This document shows positions 14,598 through 19,720 of a stretch of DNA of 19,720 bases, piece by piece (the stretch's first letter is position 1; the number at the start of each line of letters is the position of its first letter). The position numbers were made by a program, and so were the translations under genes. Source of the DNA: JAZKFT01 sp043760535 (GTDB lineage: Bacteria; Bacteroidota; Bacteroidia; Chitinophagales; Chitinophagaceae); the NCBI GenBank assembly GCA_043760535.1, contig JAYUOV010000042.1, forward strand, positions 1-19,720, read 5' to 3'. The notes beneath the pieces were generated by a model. That model searched no databases. It was not told the origin of the DNA and was given only the letters and a program-made list of their open reading frames with translations.

Positions 14598-15332
14598 TTA
14601 GTTATTTAGAAATCTTATGATTCCTACCCTTACACCAAAAGTAACCTGATTATACATGTCCGAACTTCTTTTTAGAAATGTAGGTTTAAACCCGGGTTGA
14701 AATTCTTCCATAGTAATGCGATTTTCATTTGGTTTATTAATGTCGTAAGCAAATTCCAGGGCAGCATTAAACCCCCAAATTTTACTATAATGATTTTGAT
14801 AACCAAAAGAAGTAGTACCGCTTATTCGAGGCTTTTTATTTGATGGGTAGATAGAAACGATATAAATGTAACCAGTAGTATCTAATGGAGTAACTCTAAG
14901 ATCGGAATAGCCGAATTTGTAATTTTCAGTTACTATAAAACCTAGCCGCATACCCTGCTGTATAAAAAAATGCTGTTTAGGCTGTTGCCAAATTTTTTTA
15001 CCTATTGATGCATTAAAGTTGAAAGTACTAAGTGGTGCACTTGCATCTAAATTGCGTGCCTTTCTCGATACATAATCATAGCTAAGTTCTACCCCCAACT
15101 TGTAAAACATATTTTTTTTCAAATCTGAGAAATAGGAAAGGTTACCTGAAAAAAAATATTTCGTTTCAAAAGATAAATCATTACCTATAGGCTTGATAAC
15201 AATAGTTTTCTTAAATACTTTGTCTTTAGTATAACCTTGTGAAAAGTAACCTGAAAATACTAAGCCATTATTTTGTGCAAAGGTTATTATTGTAAAAAAG
15301 GAGAAAAATATTGTACAAAACGATCTACACAT
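14598..15332 (-). CDS. Predicted outer-membrane beta-barrel protein, unknown function
   Basis: The 244-residue protein has a signal peptide (about 1-19, cleavage near FAQ). After it comes a series of alternating hydrophobic strands with aromatic ends and polar turns (for example GLVFSGYFSQGY, FYKLGVELSYDYVS, STFNFNASIGKKI, MRLGFIVTENYKFGY, NAALEFAYDI, QVTFGVRVGIIRF). The pattern fits an 8-10 strand barrel like those in porin-like Bacteroidota proteins. I do not recognise a named family. It sits between two relics of OmpA-family genes and is read convergently with the acid phosphatase. A -7 box lies 40-47 bases upstream. Lysine- and asparagine-rich codon use looks more A+T-rich than the ribosomal and mnmA genes. 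Confidence 0.75.
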   Translation of the reverse strand: MCRSFCTIFFSFFTIITFAQNNGLVFSGYFSQGYTKDKVFKKTIVIKPIGNDLSFETKYFFSGNLSYFSDLKKNMFYKLGVELSYDYVSRKARNLDASAPLSTFNFNASIGKKIWQQPKQHFFIQQGMRLGFIVTENYKFGYSDLRVTPLDTTGYIYIVSIYPSNKKPRISGTTSFGYQNHYSKIWGFNAALEFAYDINKPNENRITMEEFQPGFKPTFLKRSSDMYNQVTFGVRVGIIRFLNN

Positions 15333-15371
15333 TTTATTTTGTTATAGTTATTGATATTGTTGTTCCATTAT

Positions 15372-15379
15372 CAAAAGTA
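15372..15379 (-). promoter_or_regulatory. -7 promoter box of the beta-barrel gene
   Basis: On the minus strand this reads TACTTTTG, an exact TAnnTTTG match 40-47 bases before the start codon. The -33 box is weak. Confidence 0.45.
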
Positions 15380-15448
15380 ATCTTTGCTATTTAAGTACTG
15401 CCTTTAATCCTAGACTTTACAATCTGGGATTTTTTATGAATCCACTTC

Positions 15449-16745
15449 CTACTGTTTTATAAACTCCACCCTTCTATTATTGGCCTTGGCCTCGGCGGTT
15501 GTTCCTTTGTCTGTCGGTTCGGCACCGCCCTTACCGTCGGTGGTTAAGCGGCTTTCGCCGATGTTGTAGTTTTTTACCAATATGCTATTAACCGCTGCAG
15601 CTCGTTTTTTAGATAATTCCAGGTTGGCGGCTGCATCGCCATCATTGCTGGTATGGCCAATGATTTTCACTTTTACTTCGGCATCCTCGTTTAGTACATT
15701 GGCTATTTCTTTAATAATGCCATAGTTTCCGGGCTTAATAACGGCACTTTGAAAATCGAATAAAATGCCGCTTGTTACAAACTTGCCTTCGGTAATCAGT
15801 TTATTACGGGTATCGGGTGCGCCGGATGCAAGGCGCAGGTTGGCTATATAATATTTGTCGTTATCGCTGTGGAAACCACCGGTTTGAAAAACAACTGAAT
15901 TGTAATTATTGCCAACATCAAATGCACGGGGAACATCCCACACTTTGTTTTCGTTGATAAAAACAAGCAACCTTTGTTTCTGCCGCCAGATGCTTATATG
16001 GGCAAAAAGTTTTTTGCCAGCATGAAACTGTGCCTGATCGGTTTCGTTTTTCATTGCCTCTTTTCCATTGTCAAAAACATTTTAATAGGTCATTCCCTGG
16101 GCACCGCCTGCATTTTTTGGATGAAAGCCAACATTTAGGCCGGTACGGCCTTCGTTGCGGTATTGCTTCCATTGGGTAAAATCTTTTGAAGGATTTTTCA
16201 TTTGGGCAAATGCCACATTTACAAAAGTGCTGTAAAATGAAAATTCAGGAGAACAGGCCAGGTCGAATTCGAAAGTGAAGTTTTCGGGCAGCGCATTAAT
16301 AAACTCTGGTAAAAAAACGCCATCCTTGCCAAGGTTCAGCCAATTGCAGGTTTTACCACTGATGTTTACAATTTCGCCATTGGCATTGGTGTTCCATTTG
16401 TCGGGAAAATCGCCCACATTATCCTGGCTAAAATCTTCGAAAGCCACTACTTTGTCGCCGCCTATAAAATCGAATTTGGAATACGCCCCAAAGCCGGATG
16501 AACTTGATTTTCCAGTTTCATTCACGTTATCACCTTCCGGGGTGGATGTCCCAGCATTCTTTGTCTTTTTCGATTTGTCTGTTGTGATTCCATTGCCGTC
16601 AACAGCATCGTTTATTTTTTATCTATTTTTCATTCGCTTTTTGTTCCAGCTTACGTTTTGCATTGTCACCCAATCTTTTTAACAATGGGGCATCTGAAAA
16701 ATTGACCACCAATACGCTAATAGCTAACAAGAGTATTTGTTTTAT
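15449..16745 (-). pseudogene. OmpA-family protein, inactivated by several lesions
   Basis: Read in pieces on the minus strand, the region encodes a Bacteroidota OmpA-family protein of about 430 residues: a hydrophobic leader (KQILLLAISVLVV), a lysine-rich segment (KRKLEQKANEK), a long N-terminal sandwich-like domain (KFDFIGGDKVVAFEDFSQD through GAPDTRNKLI) and a C-terminal OmpA peptidoglycan-binding domain (GILFDF, GHTSNDGDAAANLELSKKRA, ANNRRVEFIKQ). It is broken in four ways. The expected ATG at 16743-16745 reads ATA. Two A-runs near 16613-16630 each appear one A short, causing stops TAG (16623-16625) and TAA (16619-16621). An in-frame TAA at 16082-16084 splits the body (frame unchanged on both sides). 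The largest open pieces are 15449-16081 and 16085-16618. The C-terminal piece alone lacks a signal peptide. Sequencing errors could explain the A-run changes but hardly all four. Confidence 0.88.
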
Positions 16746-16865
16746 AATAAAATAATTAGAACCCCAAACTAAATTATTTGCCGAATGATGCTTTAATGAA
16801 TGAGTATTGTTTTGGATGTTGCAATTTGTATTTGGGATGACTATAAAAAGGTGATTACAATTTAA

Positions 16866-16889
16866 TGAAACCTGTTCCACCCTGTTTCA
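16866..16889. repeat. TGAAAC-N12-GTTTCA inverted repeat
   Basis: Perfect inverse 6-base arms lie about 12 bases before a TACATTTA box (16901-16908) of the Dabb gene, over its -33 region. A candidate operator; no known regulator site recognised. Confidence 0.4.
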
Positions 16890-16900
16890 AAAAGGCAACT

Positions 16901-16908
16901 TACATTTA
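16901..16908 (+). promoter_or_regulatory. Candidate -7 box of the Dabb gene
   Basis: TACATTTA matches TAnnTTTG at all but the last base and lies 19 bases before the ATG at 16927. The resulting leader would be very short. Confidence 0.4.
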
Positions 16909-16926
16909 CAAACCGATTTAAGAAAG

Positions 16927-17328
16927 ATGTCAAATGTTAACCGCCGCCAGTTTCTTGCTACAGCATCTGTGGTAGTAGCTGCACCTTCAATTGTAAGCCA
17001 AATGGATGAAAAGCCCGCCAATACTATCGTACACCATGTTTTTTTCTGGCTAAAAAACGCCGGTTCTGAGGTCGATCGTAAGCAATTAATGGATGGGTTA
17101 AGAACCCTGTGTACAATAAAAGAAATGCAGCAATTGCTGATAGGCGCACCTGCCCCTACCGAAAAAAGGGAAGTGGTGGATAATAGTTACGACGTAAGCG
17201 AACTGATATATTTCGCTTCACTCGAAGCCCAGGCAATATATCAGGAACACCCAATTCACAAAGCTTTTATAGATAAGTACAGCCATTTATGGGCAAAGGT
17301 GGTAGTGTATGATATGATGGTAGCTTAA
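16927..17328 (+). CDS. Tat-exported Dabb (stress-responsive A/B barrel) domain protein
   Basis: The 133-residue protein starts with a twin-arginine signal, NRRQFLATASVVVAAPSIV (5-23), and then a single Dabb domain (about 33-130). Family marks are the H-H-V-F-F-W-L-K start (about 36-43), the V-D-N-S-Y-D-V-S-E-L-I-Y-F middle and the H-x-x-F-I-D-K-Y (HKAFIDKY) segment near 110-120. Dabb domains form dimeric alpha/beta barrels; most have no proven reaction, some are polyketide cyclases or heme-binding. The Tat signal implies that it is folded before export, possibly with a cofactor, to the periplasm. A purine-rich AAGAAAG lies just before the ATG. It is convergent with the next gene, with only 28 bases between stop codons, and is not in an operon. 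Confidence 0.88.
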   Translation: MSNVNRRQFLATASVVVAAPSIVSQMDEKPANTIVHHVFFWLKNAGSEVDRKQLMDGLRTLCTIKEMQQLLIGAPAPTEKREVVDNSYDVSELIYFASLEAQAIYQEHPIHKAFIDKYSHLWAKVVVYDMMVA

Positions 17329-17356
17329 TAGAAAATATGCCTGTTATCCGGCTTAT

Positions 17357-17869
17357 TTATTGTCGGTTTTTTTTCTTTTTCCAGAACATCCATTTCTGTT
17401 CTTTCTTTTGGGCTTTTATAAAAATATAACGCAGCGAAATGCCTGCCTGGCTATCTAAAAACCCATTGCCACCAATCAGGTTTAGCGAAGGTTTGTAATC
17501 GAAAGAAAGCAGCATTTTGCCCAGCCTCATTTCCAGTCCGCCAATGAAAGATGCACCAACTGCATTTTTAATACCTGCGTTTTTAATGCTATTGCCATAC
17601 AGGCCAAAGTGCGGCCCGGCACCCAAATAAAAATTGGTTCCCTTCGAAAATATTTTATGGTGTTGTTCTAATAAAACGGCAACCGTAGTAAGGTCGTTAA
17701 AGACACCTTTCTGTACGATTGCTTCTAGCGTTTTGTTTCCCCCAAGAGATTGCTGTAAGGTAATACCTATGCCGGTACCTAGCCTGACACCTGCCGCCGT
17801 AGTATATTTTTGAGCCTGTGTAGAGAATGAAATGATGAGGATGATACAAACGAAAAATAGTAGCCGCAT
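17357..17869 (-). CDS. Predicted small outer-membrane beta-barrel protein
   Basis: The 170-residue protein has a signal peptide (about 1-19, cleavage after TQAQ) followed by amphipathic strands of a small barrel: TAAGVRLGTGIGITLQQSL, KTLEAIVQKG, TTVAVLLEQHHKIF, NFYLGAGPHFGLYG, GASFIGGLEMRLGKM, LLSFDYKPSLNL and AGISLRYIFI. After the last strand comes a strongly basic tail (KKEQKWMFWKKKKNRQ) that would lie in the periplasm; this is unusual for a barrel end. Such proteins are common in Bacteroidota, with unknown roles. It has a near-consensus promoter 34-64 bases upstream. Confidence 0.8.
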   Translation of the reverse strand: MRLLFFVCIILIISFSTQAQKYTTAAGVRLGTGIGITLQQSLGGNKTLEAIVQKGVFNDLTTVAVLLEQHHKIFSKGTNFYLGAGPHFGLYGNSIKNAGIKNAVGASFIGGLEMRLGKMLLSFDYKPSLNLIGGNGFLDSQAGISLRYIFIKAQKKEQKWMFWKKKKNRQ

Positions 17870-17902
17870 AATGAATTTTTTAGAGAAACGGATAACTCAA
17901 AA

Positions 17903-17933
17903 CAAGCGTATCGCTAACAAAGATTTTAACAAA
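17903..17933 (-). promoter_or_regulatory. Promoter of the small barrel gene
   Basis: On the minus strand TTTG (17933-17930) is followed after 19 bases by TACGCTTG (17910-17903), one mismatch to TAnnTTTG with ideal spacing. Confidence 0.6.
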
Positions 17934-17949
17934 ACAATTTTTATTTTTT

Positions 17950-18150
17950 TGGAAAAATGAACGGGGAAAAGTGCCTCAGACAAGATTTGCGAGAATGGGT
18001 GCATTTAAAAATGATGCTCATCAAAACTTTGTACATACGAATGAAAGACTACAGAAAGGTATCCTTTTAGGGATCGGAGGGCTAAAAGGTTGCAATAAGT
18101 TTAAATACAAACAACAAAAACCAGCCTGCTTTGCGGGCCTGTTTTCTTTT
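17950..18150 (+). ncRNA. Candidate small RNA (boundaries approximate)
   Basis: A perfect 8-base stem, CCTTTTAG (18063-18070) with CTAAAAGG (18082-18089), displays an 11-base purine-rich loop (GGATCGGAGGG). 34 bases later comes a terminator-like hairpin. No upstream + strand gene needs that terminator: the nearest ends at 17328. A free-standing small RNA would explain both structures. The 5' end and promoter were not identified, and the stretch could instead be a remnant. Confidence 0.3.
18108..18150. terminator. Intrinsic terminator upstream of mnmA
   Basis: GCCTGC (18124-18129) pairs with GCGGGC (18133-18138), one wobble, around a TTT loop, with an A-rich left flank (ACAAACAACAAAAA) and a T-rich right flank (GTTTTCTTTT). 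It could act on either strand. Confidence 0.7.
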
Positions 18151-18273
18151 ACCTTTGCCCGCTATCTATGAGTCATCCGGTTGTTCGGCTAAAGGTCATT
18201 AGCATATTTACTTTTTCTAAACGACCTGCTAACAATTGACCAATGGCTTTTAAATATTGACAAACAAAAAATT

Positions 18274-19380
18274 ATGAGCAAGAAAGGAAAAGTGCTGGTA
18301 GCGATGAGTGGCGGTATAGATAGTACGGTTGTGGCTTTGATGCTGCACCACGAAGGATATGAGGTAGTTGGTATTACCATGAAAACCTGGGATTATGCCA
18401 CAAGCGGAGGCGGTGCCAAGGGCAAAAAAGAAACCGGCTGCTGCAACCTCGATAGTTTTAACGATGCCCGGATGGCAGCGGTACAGCATGGCTTTCCGCA
18501 TTTTATTTTAGATATACGGGAAGAGTTTGGCGATTTTGTAATAGAAAATTTTGTGGAAGAATACATCGCCGGCCGTACCCCCAATCCCTGTGTGCTTTGC
18601 AATACGCATATAAAATGGCGGGCCTTGATAAAACGTGCCAATGCCATGGGTTGTGAGTTTATTGCCACGGGGCATTATGCCAATATTCACCAGCATACCA
18701 ATGGCCGCTTTTACACCAGCAAGGGTGTGGACGAAACCAAAGATCAGAGCTATGTACTTTGGGGTTTGCAACAAGATTTATTGGCCCGTACTTTACTGCC
18801 TTTGGGTGGCTACCGTAAATCAGCTATACGCAAAATGGCAGAAGATTATGGTTACCCCGAATTAGCTAAAAAAGCCGAGAGCTACGAAATATGTTTTGTG
18901 CCAGATAATGACTATCGTGGTTTTTTGAAACGCCGTGTGGATGGGCTTGAAGAGCGGGTGGCCGGTGGCTGGTTTATAGATAAAGCCGGAAAAAGATTAG
19001 GGCAGCATAAAGGCTATCCATTTTATACTATTGGCCAGCGCAAGGGGCTTGATATTGCCCTTGGCAAACCTGCTTACGTTACCTATATAGACCCCGAAAC
19101 CAATACCGTAACTCTTGGCGAAGAAGACGATTTGGATCGCAGCGATATGATTGTTGCCGGTATTAACTGGCTTAAATACGATGGCGTGACCGACGGTTTG
19201 GAAGCCATTACCAAAATTCGCTACAAAGACAAAGGCGCATTGGCTAACCTATACAATGCCGATGGTAACCGCATCAACGTAAAATTTTATGAAAACGTGA
19301 AAGGCATTGCACCAGGCCAAAGTGCTGTTTTTTATGAAGGCGATCATGTAATTGGTGGTGGTGTAATACAGCGAGGCTAA
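18274..19380 (+). CDS. mnmA: tRNA-specific 2-thiouridylase MnmA
   Basis: The 368-residue protein has normal length. The PP-loop ATP-binding motif SGGIDS is at 12-17. The two catalytic cysteines are present: Cys106 in NPCVLCN (104-110) and Cys207 in YEICFVPD (204-211). GHYANI (133-138) and DQSYVLWGL (157-165) are typical, and the C-terminal part (about 225-368, with FYTIGQRKGL and APGQSAVFYEGDHVIGGGVI) is the beta-barrel domain. MnmA adenylates and thiolates U34 of tRNA-Lys, -Glu and -Gln, using sulfur relayed from a cysteine desulfurase, and acts in the cytoplasm. The ATG at 18274 gives the standard start with an A-rich upstream stretch (ACAAACAAAAAATT). It is a single-gene unit in this window. 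Confidence 0.97.
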   Translation: MSKKGKVLVAMSGGIDSTVVALMLHHEGYEVVGITMKTWDYATSGGGAKGKKETGCCNLDSFNDARMAAVQHGFPHFILDIREEFGDFVIENFVEEYIAGRTPNPCVLCNTHIKWRALIKRANAMGCEFIATGHYANIHQHTNGRFYTSKGVDETKDQSYVLWGLQQDLLARTLLPLGGYRKSAIRKMAEDYGYPELAKKAESYEICFVPDNDYRGFLKRRVDGLEERVAGGWFIDKAGKRLGQHKGYPFYTIGQRKGLDIALGKPAYVTYIDPETNTVTLGEEDDLDRSDMIVAGINWLKYDGVTDGLEAITKIRYKDKGALANLYNADGNRINVKFYENVKGIAPGQSAVFYEGDHVIGGGVIQRG

Positions 19381-19720
19381 CATGTATTTTGCTCAGGTAG
19401 CGGGGGTTAGGATGTTCATCGCCCAAAAGTAATAGATGCGAATATTACAGGATACTACACCACCCAACTGCTTATTTAACAAAGCCCCAGAATTGTTTTG
19501 AAATTATTTTATTTATGATGCTTTTAGAGCGACTATTGATAAGCATGGGAAAATAGCAACCTAACCTCAGAACTCCTTACCCCTCGCAGTTTTGATTGCG
19601 TAGTTTTTCTTTTTTTGCCTGTCCCGCCTGCCCCGATGAATATCGGTGGATTATTTCGGTGGAACCCAGCGAAAGCCGTGCCCTGATGGAGCGACATTGG
19701 CTAACGTTGTAAATCCCGTA
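19381..19720. other. Gene-free region downstream of mnmA
   Basis: No open frame of note occurs here. A weak hairpin (CGCA 19585-19588 with TGCG 19597-19600) followed by a T-rich tract (19603-19617) may terminate mnmA. A CCGAT/ATCGG inverted pair at 19633-19646 precedes the dispersed repeat that runs off the window end. Confidence 0.5.
19662..19720 (+). repeat. Dispersed repeat, copy B (runs off the right edge)
   Basis: This segment matches the reverse complement of 2227-2285 at 49 of 59 positions with no gaps. The ten differences are spread through the second two thirds, so the two copies have diverged. It ends at the window edge exactly where copy A enters its palindromic cluster. Confidence 0.8.

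Larger units (their letters stand above)
17870..18273. other. Intergenic region with a barrel promoter, candidate RNA and terminator
   Basis: The 404-base spacer between the divergent small barrel gene and mnmA has no credible protein gene. From left it holds the barrel promoter, an A/T-rich tract (17931-17955), a hairpin at 18063-18089 and a terminator at 18108-18150. The last 120 bases before mnmA show no clear -7 box of the TAnnTTTG type. Confidence 0.5.

Noticed and set aside
16623..16880. An 85-codon minus-strand frame as an independent gene
   Set aside because: Its second half is the leader and lysine-rich segment of the OmpA pseudogene; the first half is untranslated upstream sequence opened by a GTG.
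17971..18171. A 66-codon frame beginning with GTG upstream of mnmA
   Set aside because: It reads straight through the terminator hairpin and resembles no protein.

Overview
The window looks like a chromosomal segment of a Bacteroidota bacterium, most likely Chitinophagia (Chitinophagaceae-like). The evidence is several promoters of the Bacteroidota form (TTTG, about 19 bases, TAnnTTTG), few Shine-Dalgarno sites, exported proteins whose signal peptides end in A-Q or S-Q, a DUF5916/CBM9-like outer-membrane protein, a TonB receptor with an N-terminal carboxypeptidase-regulatory-like domain, and many small outer-membrane barrel proteins. The exact genus cannot be read from the sequence.

Layout, left to right. 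1-504 (-): an SDR oxidoreductase cut by the window edge. 919-2867 (+): an FKBP-type prolyl isomerase, a YfiT/DinB-type metal protein and a Nudix hydrolase, separated by repeat-rich spacers. 2880-5342 (-): a large DUF5916 outer-membrane protein, convergent with the Nudix gene. 5343-5869: a structured non-coding spacer with a near-consensus promoter. 5870-8345 (+): the ribosomal stalk and L1-L11 operon rplK-rplA-rplJ-rplL, ended by a strong terminator and not followed by rpoB. 8532-14391: a TonB receptor and a purple acid phosphatase (-) and a divergently transcribed TRAP-type acid phosphatase (+); together these suggest a phosphate-ester scavenging locus. 14410-16745: a decayed OmpA-family locus, with a 3' relic of one copy, a beta-barrel gene, and a nearly full-length OmpA pseudogene carrying at least four lesions. 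16927-17869: a Tat-exported Dabb protein (+) and a small barrel protein (-). 17870-18273: a spacer with a possible small RNA and terminator. 18274-19380 (+): mnmA. 19381-19720: a gene-free end that holds part of a dispersed repeat.

The most interesting signals are: (i) a 59-base dispersed repeat present in inverted orientation at 2227-2285 and 19662-19720, whose left copy runs into a palindromic cluster; (ii) the OmpA pseudogene with its paralogous 3' relic; (iii) rplKAJL separated from both the tuf/secE/nusG side and the rpoBC side; (iv) a 92-residue Ala/Val/Pro/Glu tail on L10; (v) the TonB receptor plus two phosphatases; (vi) two structured non-coding regions. I saw no CRISPR array, tRNA, rRNA, transposase or defence system.
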